DNA from: Ornithinicoccus halotolerans
Lineage (GTDB): Bacteria > Actinomycetota > Actinomycetes > Actinomycetales > Dermatophilaceae
Direction: 5' to 3'
Length of the DNA: 64,000 bases
NCBI RefSeq assembly: GCF_009602535.1
Contig: NZ_WIQI01000009.1
Coordinates: 1-64,000 of the forward strand
Shown here piece after piece: positions 39,718 through 49,279 of this stretch; within the stretch, counting starts at the first letter, position 1; each line of letters opens with the position of its first letter. The position numbers were made by a program, and so were the translations under genes. Under the pieces are notes generated by a model that saw nothing but the letters and a program-made list of their open reading frames with translations, had not been told where the DNA came from and made no database searches.

Positions 39718-40803
39718 ATGGCACACCAGTGGCGCGGCGTGATCCGCGAGTACGCTGACCGGCTCCCCGAGCACGTGACCCGCGCGGTGGTGACGCTGCG
39801 CGAGGGTGGCACCCCGCTGATCCCCGCTGAGCACCTCTCCGAGCTGGTGGGCGCGCAGGTGCACCTGAAGTACGAGGGGCTCAACCCCACCGGCTCGTTC
39901 AAGGACCGCGGGATGACCACGGCCATCTCGGCCGCGGCCGAGGTCGGCGCCGAGGCGGTGATCTGTGCCTCCACCGGCAACACCTCGGCCTCGGCGGCGG
40001 CCTACGCCACCAAGGCCGGCATGCGCTGCGGGGTGCTGGTGCCCGAGGGGAAGATCGCGATGGGCAAGCTGTCCCAGGCGATCGCGCACGGCGCCACCCT
40101 GCTGCAGGTCGAGGGCAACTTCGACGACTGCCTGACGCTGGCCCGCAAGCTGGCCGAGTCCTACCCGGTCGAGCTGGTCAACTCGGTCAACCCGGACCGG
40201 ATCCAGGGCCAGAAGACCGCCGCGTTCGAGGTGGTGGACGCGCTCGGCGACGCCCCCGACATCCACTGCCTGCCGGTGGGCAACGCCGGCAACATCACCG
40301 CCTACTGGCAGGGCTACGGCGAGTACACCACCGACGCCGAGCAGCCCGGGCCGGCCACCCGCCGGCCGGTCATGTGGGGGTTCCAGGCCGCTGGCGCGGC
40401 CCCGATCGTGCTGGGCCACCCGGTGGACGAGCCGGACACGGTGGCGACCGCCATCCGGATCGGCAACCCTGCCTCCTGGCGGCGCGCCGAGGCCGCCCGG
40501 GACGAGTCCGGTGGCCTCATCGACGCGGTCACCGACGAGGAGATCCTGGCCGCGCACCGGCTGCTGTCCAGCCGCGAGGGCGTCTTCGTGGAACCGGCCT
40601 CGGCCGCCTCGGTCGCCGGGCTGCTCAAGCAGCACGCCGCCGGCGCGGTGCCCGCTGGCGCCCGCATCGTGTGCACCGTCACGGGGCACGGCCTGAAGGA
40701 CCCGCAGTGGGCGCTGCGCAACGCCGACGGCTCCGACGTCGAGCCGGTGCGGGTTCCGGTGGACGCGGTCACCGCCGCCCGGGCCCTCGGGATGGAGGGC
40801 TGA
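39718..40803 (+). CDS. thrC: Threonine synthase
   Basis: PLP enzyme converting O-phosphohomoserine to threonine; 361 residues, the short actinobacterial type. It starts at the ATG at 39718 ([20 protein letters not shown]) after GAGAGG. The PLP Lys is in [11 protein letters not shown], with [15 protein letters not shown] and the glycine loop [15 protein letters not shown]. The stop abuts the thrB GTG. A homoserine dehydrogenase gene is not in the window. Confidence 0.95.
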   Translation: MAHQWRGVIREYADRLPEHVTRAVVTLREGGTPLIPAEHLSELVGAQVHLKYEGLNPTGSFKDRGMTTAISAAAEVGAEAVICASTGNTSASAAAYATKAGMRCGVLVPEGKIAMGKLSQAIAHGATLLQVEGNFDDCLTLARKLAESYPVELVNSVNPDRIQGQKTAAFEVVDALGDAPDIHCLPVGNAGNITAYWQGYGEYTTDAEQPGPATRRPVMWGFQAAGAAPIVLGHPVDEPDTVATAIRIGNPASWRRAEAARDESGGLIDAVTDEEILAAHRLLSSREGVFVEPASAASVAGLLKQHAAGAVPAGARIVCTVTGHGLKDPQWALRNADGSDVEPVRVPVDAVTAARALGMEG

Positions 40804-41787
40804 GTGGCCCTGGGCCAGGAGCAGCAGGTGCCGCCGGCGGGGGCCAGCGCTCGCGTCAGCGTGCCGGCCAGCAGCGCCAACCTCGGCGCCGGCTACGACT
40901 GCGTGGGGCTGGCGCTGGGACTGCGCGACGACTACGTGCTGACCGTCACCGACCGGCCCGGACTGGTGGTGGACAACAGCGGTGAAGGTGCGGACCGGCT
41001 GTCCCGGGGGGAGGACCACCTGGTGGCCCGCGCGCTACGGGTCGGCTGGGAGTCCTGCGGGCTGCCCTGGCTGGACGGGCTGGCGCAGCACGGCCGGGGA
41101 CTACGGCTGCGCTGTGACAACGCGATCCCCATGTCGGCCGGACTGGGGTCCTCGGCCGCCGCACTGGTCGGCGGGCTCGGGCTCGCGCACGCGCTGGTCC
41201 GCGACGGCGCGCTCACCGACGACGACCGGACCCTGGTCAACACCCAGGCCGGGCTGCTGGAGGGGCATCCCGACAACGCCTCGGCGAGCGTGTACGGCGG
41301 GATGACGCTCTCCTGGCTGCCCTCGGAGCGGGCCGTGCGAAGCGTACGGCTGGAGGTGCACGAGGACATCGAGCCGGTGGTGCTGGTGCCGGAGGGGGAG
41401 CGGCTGTCCACCCGCACCGCCCGGCAGGTGCTGCCGCCGCACGTGCCGCACAGCGAGGCGGTGCGGCAGGCCGGCCGCGCCGCGCTGCTGGTGCACGCGA
41501 TGACCGTTGACCCCTCGCTGCTGCTGGACGCCACCCAGGACTGGCTGCACCAGGAGTACCGCAGGCGGGCCTACCCCACCACGATGGCGGCCGTGGACGG
41601 GCTACGAGCCCAGGGTCACGCGGCGGTGGTGTCCGGGGCCGGTCCCACGGTGCTGGTGCTGGCTCGTGCCGCCTGGGCCGAGCAGGTCGTCGACGAGGTC
41701 CGCGGGTGGGGCCCTGGCTGGCGGTCGCTGCGCCCCGGGGTGGCCCGGGACGGGCTGACCGTCAGGCCAGTCCCGAGCGCCGTGTGA
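40804..41787 (+). CDS. thrB: Homoserine kinase
   Basis: GHMP-kinase making O-phosphohomoserine for ThrC. It has 327 residues. The signatures are VPASSANLGAGYDCVGLALGL near the N-terminus, the ATP-binding loop PMSAGLGSSAAALVGGL and VVSGAGPTVLVLA at the end. It starts directly at the base after the thrC stop, and overlaps the convergent unknown gene by 26 bases. Confidence 0.95.
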   Translation: MALGQEQQVPPAGASARVSVPASSANLGAGYDCVGLALGLRDDYVLTVTDRPGLVVDNSGEGADRLSRGEDHLVARALRVGWESCGLPWLDGLAQHGRGLRLRCDNAIPMSAGLGSSAAALVGGLGLAHALVRDGALTDDDRTLVNTQAGLLEGHPDNASASVYGGMTLSWLPSERAVRSVRLEVHEDIEPVVLVPEGERLSTRTARQVLPPHVPHSEAVRQAGRAALLVHAMTVDPSLLLDATQDWLHQEYRRRAYPTTMAAVDGLRAQGHAAVVSGAGPTVLVLARAAWAEQVVDEVRGWGPGWRSLRPGVARDGLTVRPVPSAV

Positions 41788-42487
41788 GGCGGCACGCCCG
41801 AAGCAACTGGGGAAACCCGCGCCGGGTGGCCGGCCGGCGCAGCCAGCCGTGCGGGTCGTCACCGGCGAGAGCGGCGCCGTGCGGGTCCGGCAGCCGCCCA
41901 GCCAGCCAGGACACCACCTGCTGCTGCGGGCCGAGCGGCAGTGGCTGCCCGGCCTGGCCGAGCAGCCCGTGCCGGGAGTCGTAGACCTGGGCGCCGTTCA
42001 GCACCGCGCCGCCCTCGGCCCGGCAGGACGCCCCGGGCGGCAGCAGCACCCGGCGGTAGTTCGGCTCGGTCCGGTCCACCAGCCGCAGCTGGAGCTCGTC
42101 GAGCCAGGTGACGACGACGGGCGACACCGCCCCGCGGGCCGCGGCGAACGGCGCCGCCGGGACGTAGCCGCCGGCGCTCGCGTGCGCGGAGTGGCCGACG
42201 CCCAGCCCGTGGACCACGGCACGCACCATCGGCAGCCCGCGGCGCAGGTGGCTGCCCAGCTTGCGGGCCAGCACGGCGGGGGCGGCGTTGGAGCCCACCG
42301 CCACGACCGGCACCCGCCGGGTGAGGTCATCGGGCTCGGGCGGTCGGGCGCGGAGCCCAGCCGGCATGAGCACCCCGCTGCGGGCGGCGACGGGCCAGGG
42401 GTAGCCGGCCGGGTGCGGGTAGGTGGCAGCCGCCGCGAGTGGCGGTAGCACGGCGGTCACCGTGGTGCGGGGTCGAGGGTCGCCCAC
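41762..42487 (-). CDS. Conserved hypothetical protein with a VGSNAAP motif
   Basis: A 241-residue protein I do not recognise. Its most distinctive segment is VPVVAVGSNAAPAVLARKLG at about residues 58-77, reminiscent of the YGSNL start of gamma-glutamylcyclotransferase-like folds, but the resemblance is short. The C-terminal third is basic (LRRPATRRGFPQLLRACRLTRR). No membrane segments or signal peptide are seen. The GTG at 42487 is chosen because TACGAT lies 7 bases upstream; longer starts would run into the tRNA-Leu gene. The 3' end overlaps thrB. Confidence 0.6.
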   Translation of the reverse strand: MGDPRPRTTVTAVLPPLAAAATYPHPAGYPWPVAARSGVLMPAGLRARPPEPDDLTRRVPVVAVGSNAAPAVLARKLGSHLRRGLPMVRAVVHGLGVGHSAHASAGGYVPAAPFAAARGAVSPVVVTWLDELQLRLVDRTEPNYRRVLLPPGASCRAEGGAVLNGAQVYDSRHGLLGQAGQPLPLGPQQQVVSWLAGRLPDPHGAALAGDDPHGWLRRPATRRGFPQLLRACRLTRRSGLA

Positions 42488-42494
42488 CCGACGG

Positions 42495-42500
42495 ATCGTA
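42495..42500 (-). promoter_or_regulatory. -10 element of the VGSNAAP-motif gene
   Basis: TACGAT on the minus strand, 7 bases before the GTG at 42487. It fixes the start downstream of the tRNA gene. Confidence 0.5.
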
Positions 42501-42598
42501 CCCAGCAGCCGGCCACCTGGACCGGTGGCGCTCGTCGGCGTGGGCCGCCACGCGGGTGCACCGCAGCGCCCCGTAGCCGACCATGACATGACCGAGGG

Positions 42599-42680
42599 TG
42601 CGCTCGGCGGGACTCGAACCCGCATGCCGTGAGGCACAGGAACCTAAATCCTGCGTGTCTACCAGTTCCACCACGAGCGC
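42599..42680 (-). tRNA. tRNA-Leu (anticodon UAG)
   Basis: 82 bases without encoded CCA. The acceptor stem GCGCTCG pairs with CGAGCGC. The anticodon stem CAGGA/TCCTG encloses the loop TTTAGGT, so the anticodon is TAG. A long variable arm (class II) and the T-loop GGTTCGAGTCC follow. The gene is free-standing between the VGSNAAP-motif gene and bcp. Confidence 0.93.
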
Positions 42681-42732
42681 CTGCGGCCCCGATGCTACGT
42701 CGGCCCCGGGACGCGCCGGGAGCGCCTGCTCA

Positions 42733-43200
42733 CTACGCCACGTCGAGCGCCTTGGCCAGCGAGGCGACGTGGCCGGTGGCCTTGACGTTGTACCGGGCCA
42801 GCTCCACGGTCCCCTGCTCGTCGACCACCACGGTGCTGCGGATGACGCCGGTGACGGTGCGGCCGTAGCTCTGCTTCTCACCCCACGCGCCGTAGGCTTC
42901 CAGCACCTGCCGGTCCTCGTCCGACAGCAGCGGGAACGTCAGCGACTCCTGCTCGGTGAACGTCACCAGCTTCTCGGGGGAGTCGGGGGAGATACCGAGC
43001 ACGGCGTACCCCGCCTGCTGCAACCGGGCGAGGTTGTCGCGGAAGTCGCACGCCTGCGTGGTGCAGCCCGGGGTCATCGCCGCCGGGTAGAAGTAGATGA
43101 TCACCTTCTGCCCCGCGTAGTCGCTCAGCGAGACCTGGTTGCCCGCAGCGTCGGACAGGGTGAAGGCTGGCGCGGGCTGGCCGGGTTCCAGACGTGGCAT
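42733..43200 (-). CDS. bcp: Thiol peroxidase Bcp (peroxiredoxin)
   Basis: Thiol-dependent peroxide reductase of 155 residues. The peroxidatic Cys and the resolving Cys five residues later are in MTPGCTTQACDFRD at about residues 42-55. FTLSDAAGNQVSLSDYAGQKVIIYFYP is the thioredoxin-fold start. The ATG at 43200 has GAGGAG upstream. It is divergent from the DUF3618 gene. Confidence 0.93.
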   Translation of the reverse strand: MPRLEPGQPAPAFTLSDAAGNQVSLSDYAGQKVIIYFYPAAMTPGCTTQACDFRDNLARLQQAGYAVLGISPDSPEKLVTFTEQESLTFPLLSDEDRQVLEAYGAWGEKQSYGRTVTGVIRSTVVVDEQGTVELARYNVKATGHVASLAKALDVA

Positions 43201-43236
43201 GGTTCTCCTCATCACGAGATCGAGCGCGGTCTGGGT

Positions 43237-43242
43237 TATCGT
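43237..43242 (+). promoter_or_regulatory. Possible -10 element of the DUF3618 gene
   Basis: TATCGT about 49 bases upstream of the ATG at 43292, with GGAAGGA at 43277-43283 as the ribosome binding site. Tentative. Confidence 0.35.
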
Positions 43243-43291
43243 CTCAGGGCAGTGACCACGCAGCCGCCCCGACCTCCGGGAAGGACACCAG

Positions 43292-43570
43292 ATGGCTGAA
43301 GAGACGTCGCCCCGATCCGTCGCCGAGATCGAGGCCGACCTGGACGCGACGCGGGAGCGGCTCGCTCGCTCCGTGCAGGAGTTGGCTTCCCGCGTCAGCC
43401 CGGCCGAGCTGAAGCGCAAGCAGAGCGAAGCGGTCCGCGAGAAGGTCAACGAGACGTTCTACACCCCGGCAGGTGACCTGCGCTACGAGGTCGTGGCCGG
43501 CATCCTCAGCGGCGTGTCTGCGGTCGCGCTGCTGCTCGGCGGCGCCCGACGGCTGTTCTACAAGGGCTGA
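43292..43570 (+). CDS. DUF3618 small membrane protein
   Basis: A 92-residue protein. The N-terminal half is a helical, charged segment with the DUF3618 pattern SVAEIEADLDATRERLARSV (residues 9-28) and a second helix PAELKRKQSEAVREKVNE. One membrane segment lies at about residues 66-83 (VVAGILSGVSAVALLLGG). The short tail ARRLFYKG is basic. Function unknown; the helix suggests an oligomerising membrane-associated peptide. Confidence 0.8.
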   Translation: MAEETSPRSVAEIEADLDATRERLARSVQELASRVSPAELKRKQSEAVREKVNETFYTPAGDLRYEVVAGILSGVSAVALLLGGARRLFYKG

Positions 43571-43586
43571 CGCCTCGGTGCCGAGC

Positions 43587-43901
43587 ATGGGCCGCCTGCC
43601 GATCCGGATGCTCCACGACCGGCTGCTCGTATCCGCCGAGGACCAGGGAGAGCGCCGCTCCGGCGGCGGCATCGTCATCCCCGCCACCGCCAGCGTCGGC
43701 AAGCGACTCGGCTGGGCCCGGGTCGTGGCCACCGGCCAGCACGTGCGCCAGGTCGAGGTCGGTGACCGGGTGCTGTACGACCCGGAGGACAAGGCCGAGG
43801 TGGAGCTGGGGAGCAAGGACTACCTGTTGCTGCGCGAGCGCGACCTGCACGCCGTCGCCGCCGAGCGGGTCGAGGACGCCGGCACCGGTCTCTACCTGTG
43901 A
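43587..43901 (+). CDS. GroES-like co-chaperonin family protein
   Basis: A 104-residue protein with the GroES beta-barrel pattern: IRMLHDRLLVSAEDQGERRSGGGIVIPATA, ending VGDRVLYDPEDKAEVELGSKDYLLLRERDL. No groEL lies nearby, and the mobile-loop segment differs from housekeeping GroES, so it may be a specialised paralog. The start is the ATG at 43587; a GTG at 43578 is in frame. The stop overlaps the corA GTG. Confidence 0.8.
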   Translation: MGRLPIRMLHDRLLVSAEDQGERRSGGGIVIPATASVGKRLGWARVVATGQHVRQVEVGDRVLYDPEDKAEVELGSKDYLLLRERDLHAVAAERVEDAGTGLYL

Positions 43902-44875
43902 TCGTCGACCAGGCGCTCTACCGGCACGGGCGCCGGCAACCAGCCCCGGACGATAACGACGCGCTGCCGGCCCTGGCCTCGGCCGACAGCCAGGCCTTCG
44001 TCTGGATCGGGCTCAAGGACCCGACGGGCGAGGAGATGACCACGATCAGCAGCACGCTGGACCTGCCGTCGCTGGCCGTGGAGGACACCCTGCACGGCCG
44101 GCAGCGGGTGAAGATCGAGCAGTACGGCGACGTCACGTTCGCCGCGCTGCGGACGCTGCGCTACGTCGAGGCCACCTCCGACATCGAGACCGGTGAGGTG
44201 ATGGTCTTCGCCGGCCCCCGCTACGTGCTCACCGTCCGGCGCGGCGACCTGGCCCCGCTGACGGGGGTGCGGCGCCGCCTGGACCAGGACCCGGAGCTGC
44301 TGGCCCGCGGCGGGCCGCTGGCGGTGCTGCACACCGTGATCGACACCATCGTGGACACGTACCTGGACATCGACGACGAGGTCCAGCAGGACCTGGAGGA
44401 GATCGAGGCCGACGTCTTCGCCGGCGCCAACGCGGTGCACTCCGGAACGATCTACCGCCTCAAGCGGGAGGTGCTGGAGTTCCGTCGCGCGGCTGAGCCG
44501 CTGGTGTCCTCCGTCGGCTGGCTCATCGGGTCGCGCGGCCCCGTGGCCTCGGAGGAGCTGCGGCTGCAGTTCCGCGACGTCACCGACCACCTGCAGCGCA
44601 TCGTCGACCACATCGAGAGCTACGACCGGCTGCTCACCGACGTCCTCAGCGCCCACCTCGCCCAGGTCTCGGTGCAGCAGAACAACGACATGCGCAAGAT
44701 CTCGGCCTGGGTGGCGATCGCGGCGGTGCCCACCCTGCTGGCCGGGATCTTCGGCATGAACTTCACCCACATGCCGGGGCTGGAGTGGACCTATGGCTAC
44801 CCGGTGGCGCTGGCGGTGATGGCCACCCTGTGCTTCGTGCTGTACCGGCTGTTCCGCCGGTCCGGCTGGCTGTAG
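43898..44875 (+). CDS. corA: CorA-family divalent cation (magnesium/cobalt) channel
   Basis: Pentameric inner-membrane channel subunit, 325 residues. The large cytosolic N-terminal domain includes the acidic long helix (IDDEVQQDLEEIEADVF). Two C-terminal membrane helices carry the pore signature GMNF in LLAGIFGMNFTHMPGLEW, then YPVALAVMATLCFVLYRLF and a basic end. The GTG at 43898 overlaps the GroES-like stop by 4 bases. It converges on kbl. Confidence 0.93.
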   Translation: MIVDQALYRHGRRQPAPDDNDALPALASADSQAFVWIGLKDPTGEEMTTISSTLDLPSLAVEDTLHGRQRVKIEQYGDVTFAALRTLRYVEATSDIETGEVMVFAGPRYVLTVRRGDLAPLTGVRRRLDQDPELLARGGPLAVLHTVIDTIVDTYLDIDDEVQQDLEEIEADVFAGANAVHSGTIYRLKREVLEFRRAAEPLVSSVGWLIGSRGPVASEELRLQFRDVTDHLQRIVDHIESYDRLLTDVLSAHLAQVSVQQNNDMRKISAWVAIAAVPTLLAGIFGMNFTHMPGLEWTYGYPVALAVMATLCFVLYRLFRRSGWL

Positions 44876-44912
44876 CGGCTCCGGCCCGGCGCCGTCCCGG
44901 CCGGGTGGCGGG

Positions 44913-46127
<1,215 letters not shown>

Positions 46128-46138
46128 CATGCGCCTCC

Positions 46139-47194
46139 TCAGCTCCAGTCCATGATGACCTTGCCGCACTCGCCCGAGCGGGCGGCTGCGAACGCGTCCT
46201 GCCAGTCCTCGGCGGGCACGCGGTGGGTGATGACCGAGCGCACCCGCTCCCGCAGCGTCTCCGACGTCTGCATCATGAAGGTCATCCGGTACCAGGTGTC
46301 GTACATCTCCCGGCCGTAGATCCCCTTGATGGTCAACATGCGGGTGATCACCGGGCCCCAGTTGATGCCGAACGGCTCCTTGGGGATGCCCAGCATCGCG
46401 ATCTTGCCGCCGTGGGTGCAGTTCTCGATCAGCTCGGACATCGCGGTGGGGGAGCCGGACATCTCCAGGCCGACGTCGAAGCCCTCGGCCATGCCCAGCC
46501 GCTCCTGCACCGACTCGATCCGCTCCCGGGCCACGTTGACGACGTGGTCTGCGCCGACCCTGCTGGCCAGCGCCAACCGGTAGTCGGACACGTCGGTCAC
46601 CACGACGTAGCGGGCGCCGATGTGGCGGGCGATCGCGGTGGCCATCACGCCGATCGGGCCGGCGCCGGTGATGAGGATGTCGTTGCCGGAGACCTGGAAC
46701 TGCAGCGTGGTGTGGACGGCGTTGCCGAGCGGGTCGAAGACCGCGCCCAGGTCGGCGTCGATGATGTCCGGCTGCACCCAGACGTTGCTGTGCGGCACGA
46801 CGACGTAGTCGGCGAAGGCGCCGTCCCGGTTGACGCCGAGGCTGGAGGTCTGCACGCACATCTGCTGACGCCCGGCCCGGCAGTTGCGGCACACCCCGCA
46901 GACGACATGGCCCTCGACGGAGACGTACATGCCCTCCGCGAGGTCGTACTTGCCTCCCTGGCTGGGGACGCCGGGTCCCAGCTCGACGATCTGGCCGTAG
47001 AACTCGTGCCCGACCGTCAGGGGCGGACGCAGCATGGAGGCCGCCCAGTCGTCCCACGCCTCGATGTGCAGGTCGGTGCCGCACAGCCCGGCGCGCAGCA
47101 CCCGGATCTTGACCTCCCCGGGTCCTGGCTGCGGCTCGGGCACCTCCTGCAGCTCGAGTCCGGGCGCGGCGGTGGGCTTCACGAGAGCACGCAT
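46139..47194 (-). CDS. tdh: L-threonine 3-dehydrogenase
   Basis: Zinc/NAD-dependent oxidation of threonine to 2-amino-3-oxobutanoate; 351 residues. The catalytic zinc is held by Cys in [15 protein letters not shown] and by the VGHEFYG motif; the structural zinc by [15 protein letters not shown]. The cofactor loop is [11 protein letters not shown]. The ATG at 47194 has CAGGA upstream; an ATG at 47203 is also in frame. A 15-base palindrome lies just before the gene. Confidence 0.94.
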   Translation of the reverse strand: MRALVKPTAAPGLELQEVPEPQPGPGEVKIRVLRAGLCGTDLHIEAWDDWAASMLRPPLTVGHEFYGQIVELGPGVPSQGGKYDLAEGMYVSVEGHVVCGVCRNCRAGRQQMCVQTSSLGVNRDGAFADYVVVPHSNVWVQPDIIDADLGAVFDPLGNAVHTTLQFQVSGNDILITGAGPIGVMATAIARHIGARYVVVTDVSDYRLALASRVGADHVVNVARERIESVQERLGMAEGFDVGLEMSGSPTAMSELIENCTHGGKIAMLGIPKEPFGINWGPVITRMLTIKGIYGREMYDTWYRMTFMMQTSETLRERVRSVITHRVPAEDWQDAFAAARSGECGKVIMDWS

Positions 47195-47217
47195 GACCGC
47201 CATCCTGACGCAACCGT

Positions 47218-47232
47218 CTCGATTTCATCGAG
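47218..47232. promoter_or_regulatory. Palindromic operator candidate upstream of tdh-kbl
   Basis: CTCGATTTCATCGAG is a perfect 6-3-6 inverted repeat, 15 bases before the upstream ATG of tdh. It is relatively A/T-rich for this genome. It is also 16 bases from the tRNA-Lys -10. A threonine- or Lrp-type regulator is a guess. Confidence 0.45.
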
Positions 47233-47247
47233 GGGGTTCCCCGGTGC

Positions 47248-47253
47248 TAGTGT
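47248..47253 (+). promoter_or_regulatory. -10 element of tRNA-Lys
   Basis: TAGTGT, 11 bases before the mature tRNA 5' end at 47265. Confidence 0.5.
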
Positions 47254-47264
47254 TCTCGGCTGTT

Positions 47265-47337
<73 letters not shown>

Positions 47338-47344
47338 CCCCCAA

Positions 47345-47377
47345 CAGGCCCCGCCGGCACCAGCCTGGCGGGGCCTG
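47345..47377 (+). terminator. Hairpin terminator after tRNA-Lys
   Basis: CAGGCCCCGCC and GGCGGGGCCTG are a perfect 11-bp stem with an 11-base loop, 7 bases after the tRNA. No T-run, as often in actinobacteria. Confidence 0.65.
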
Positions 47378-47406
47378 TCCGCGTCCGGGGGCCCGGGGCA
47401 GGTAAC

Positions 47407-47448
47407 GCGGCCAACACGCCAGGCCGCGCGGCCAACACGCCAGGCCGC
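47407..47448. repeat. Two adjacent 21-base tandem copies
   Basis: 47407-47427 and 47428-47448 are identical; each copy begins GCGGCCAAC and ends CAGGCCGC. They lie between the tRNA-Lys terminator and the following gene. Confidence 0.7.
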
Positions 47449-47450
47449 CG

Positions 47451-47482
47451 CGTCACTGCTGCTCGGCGTCACTGCTGCTCGG
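47451..47482. repeat. Two adjacent 16-base tandem copies
   Basis: CGTCACTGCTGCTCGG occurs twice head to tail. The second copy contains the stop codon of the 115-residue gene. Confidence 0.7.
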
Positions 47483-47816
47483 CGTCCCGCTCGTCCGGCA
47501 GCACGCGGCGGTCGGACTCGCCCTCCAGCTCGGCCAGCGCCCGCGCCGCGTAGGCAGCCAGCCGCTCGCGCTCCTCCGGGCTGATCCGGTCGCTGCGGCC
47601 GAACGTCGCGCCGGCCGGCAGCTGCACCAGCGAGGCGGGCCGCGCCGGGCGCTCGCGGTGAGCGAGCACCTCCGGGGGCTCCTGGCCCCGCGGGGCGGTG
47701 GGGTCGTCGGTCAGCGTCTGCTGCTGCTCCCGCGGCTCGTCTCCACCGGTGCTGTTCTGTCGCAGCTTCCCGGCCGGGGAGTCCGGCGCGGATGGGGTCG
47801 GGTCCTCGGTCGTCAT
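47469..47816 (-). CDS. Small hypothetical protein, low-complexity
   Basis: A 115-residue acidic, Pro/Glu/Arg-rich protein with no membrane segment. The middle part (ASLVQLPAGATFGRSDRISP) and the following helix (EERERLAAYAARALAELEGE) look foldable, the rest disordered. The ATG at 47816 has GATGCT 6 bases upstream, the window's usual leaderless spacing. Codon use is typical for the genome. It ends inside a tandem repeat, so the C-terminal DEQQ-like end may vary between strains. Function unknown and the gene itself is only moderately supported. Confidence 0.5.
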   Translation of the reverse strand: MTTEDPTPSAPDSPAGKLRQNSTGGDEPREQQQTLTDDPTAPRGQEPPEVLAHRERPARPASLVQLPAGATFGRSDRISPEERERLAAYAARALAELEGESDRRVLPDERDAEQQ

Positions 47817-47822
47817 CACCCC

Positions 47823-47828
47823 AGCATC
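47823..47828 (-). promoter_or_regulatory. -10-like element of the 115-residue gene
   Basis: GATGCT on the minus strand, 6 bases before the ATG at 47816; weaker than TANNNT. Confidence 0.3.
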
Positions 47829-47940
47829 ACCCCGGCCGCCCGTGCGGTCCACCGGGGTGCCACCGGCGTGTCCCGGCGGCGCGGTCCGCGGTGCGGCTCG
47901 AGGCGCGCGCTGCGGCTCGCTGGGGCAGACTTGACGCGTC

Positions 47941-47952
47941 CGCTGGCCAGCG
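47941..47952. repeat. 12-bp palindrome before the YihY gene
   Basis: CGCTGGCCAGCG is perfectly self-complementary, placed between a CAGACT -10 candidate (47926-47931) and the GAGGAGG site. Possible operator. Confidence 0.35.
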
Positions 47953-47974
47953 CAGTGAGGAGGCCTGATCCATC

Positions 47975-49087
47975 GTGGAGCAGCAGCAGACCGGCTCGTC
48001 GAGCGCTCACGAGGGTCACACCACGCGCGGCCGGGCGGCGGGCGAGGAGCGGTTCGCCGACAGCGACCAGTTCCCCGACGACCCGACGGACCTGTCCAAG
48101 CGGAGCTGGAAGGGTGTGCTCAAGCGCACCGTCTCGGAGTTCGGGTCCGACCAGTGCCTGGACCTGGCCGCCGGACTGACCTACTTCGCGGTGCTGTCGG
48201 TGTTCCCGGCGTTGGTGGCCCTCACCTCGCTGCTGGGGGTCTTCGGGAGTGGCCGGGAGACCACGCAGGCGATGCTGGACCTGATCGGGCAGCTGGGCGC
48301 CGGTGGGGACACGATGCAGATCGTCGAGAGCTACGTCAGCAACATGCAGACCGTCCAGGGCGCCGGGATCGGTCTGGTCCTGGGTCTGGTCGGTGCGCTG
48401 TGGACCGCGTCCAACTACGTCAACGCCTTCTCCCGCGCGATGAACCGGATCTACGAGGTCGAGGAGGGGCGGCCGATCTGGAAGCTGCGCCCCTGGATGC
48501 TGCTGCTGACCCTGCTCATGCTGCTGATGGTGGTCCTCATCGTCGTGGCGCTGGTGCTGACCGGCGGCCTCGCCGAGGCGGTCGGCTCCGTCGTGGGCCT
48601 GGGAGGCACTGCGGTCACGGTCTGGAGCATCGCCAAGTGGCCGGTGGTCCTGCTGCTGGTCGTCGCGCTGATCGCGCTGCTCTACTGGGGCACCCCGAAC
48701 GTGAAGCCCCCGAAGTTCCGGTGGGTCAGCCCGGGCGCCGCGGTGGCCATCGTGACCTGGGCCCTGGGCACCGTGGCCTTCGGCGTCTACGTCGCCAACT
48801 TCGGCAACTACAACGCCACCTACGGCGCGCTGGCCGGCGTCATCATCGGCCTGCTGTGGCTGTGGCTGACCAACATCGCGCTGCTGTTCGGTGCCGAGTT
48901 CGACGCCGAGCTGGAGCGGGGCCGGGAGCTGCACGCCGGACTACCCGCCGAGGAGGCCATCCAGCTGCCGCCGCGGGACGACCGGCAGGCCGTAAAGAAG
49001 GCCGAGAAGCAGGAAGAGCTGGTCGCCGAGGCACGCCGGATCCGGCTGCGCGCCGCCCGCCGGCCCCGTGGCCGGAGCGACTCCTGA
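47975..49087 (+). CDS. YihY/BrkB-family inner membrane protein
   Basis: A 370-residue protein with about six hydrophobic segments between residues 65 and 310. The family pattern is seen in DLAAGLTYFAVLSVFPALVAL, ALWTASNYVNAFSRAMNRIY, LLYWGTPNVK and YGALAGVIIGLLWLWLTNIALL. The first 45 and last 60 residues are charged and cytoplasmic. The role of the family is unsettled (early claims of tRNA-processing RNase BN were wrong). The GTG at 47975 is 11 bases after GGAGG, a long spacing, so the start is somewhat uncertain. Confidence 0.88.
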   Translation: MEQQQTGSSSAHEGHTTRGRAAGEERFADSDQFPDDPTDLSKRSWKGVLKRTVSEFGSDQCLDLAAGLTYFAVLSVFPALVALTSLLGVFGSGRETTQAMLDLIGQLGAGGDTMQIVESYVSNMQTVQGAGIGLVLGLVGALWTASNYVNAFSRAMNRIYEVEEGRPIWKLRPWMLLLTLLMLLMVVLIVVALVLTGGLAEAVGSVVGLGGTAVTVWSIAKWPVVLLLVVALIALLYWGTPNVKPPKFRWVSPGAAVAIVTWALGTVAFGVYVANFGNYNATYGALAGVIIGLLWLWLTNIALLFGAEFDAELERGRELHAGLPAEEAIQLPPRDDRQAVKKAEKQEELVAEARRIRLRAARRPRGRSDS

Positions 49088-49094
49088 CAGCAGG

Positions 49095-49100
49095 TACGAT
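49095..49100 (+). promoter_or_regulatory. -10 element of tRNA-His
   Basis: TACGAT just after the YihY stop, about 42 bases before the mature tRNA. Confidence 0.45.
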
Positions 49101-49141
49101 GGTCCGCGTTGTCCGGACGGGGTCACCCGCCAGGGCGGCAT

Positions 49142-49218
49142 GGTGGGTGTAGCTCAGCTGGTAGAGCGCTGCGTTGTGGTCGCAGATGTCGCGGGTTCAA
49201 GTCCCGTCACTCACCCCA
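49142..49218 (+). tRNA. tRNA-His (anticodon GUG)
   Basis: 77 bases with an encoded 3' CCA. The extra 5' G(-1) at 49142 faces C73, the mark of tRNA-His. The acceptor GTGGGTG pairs with CACTCAC with one wobble. The anticodon stem CTGCG/CGCAG encloses TTGTGGT, giving GTG. Confidence 0.95.
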
Positions 49219-49221
49219 CGC

Positions 49222-49266
49222 CGGCACCGCCCCTGACCTGCACGAAGGCAGTCGGGGGCGGTGCCG
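49222..49266 (+). terminator. Hairpin terminator after tRNA-His
   Basis: A 16-bp stem, CGGCACCGCCCCTGAC with GTCGGGGGCGGTGCCG, contains one T-G wobble and a 13-base loop. It is followed by TTCT. It also ends transcription from the convergent SDR side. Confidence 0.7.
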
Positions 49267-49279
49267 TTCTCTACGCCTG

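Noticed and set aside
43201-43291. Riboswitch or OxyR-type palindrome between bcp and DUF3618
   Set aside because: No extended pairing or palindrome was visible; only a ribosome binding site for each gene and one possible -10.
47931-47960. TTGACG as a -35 element for the YihY gene
   Set aside because: No -10-like hexamer lies 16-18 bases downstream; the site overlaps the CAGACT candidate instead.
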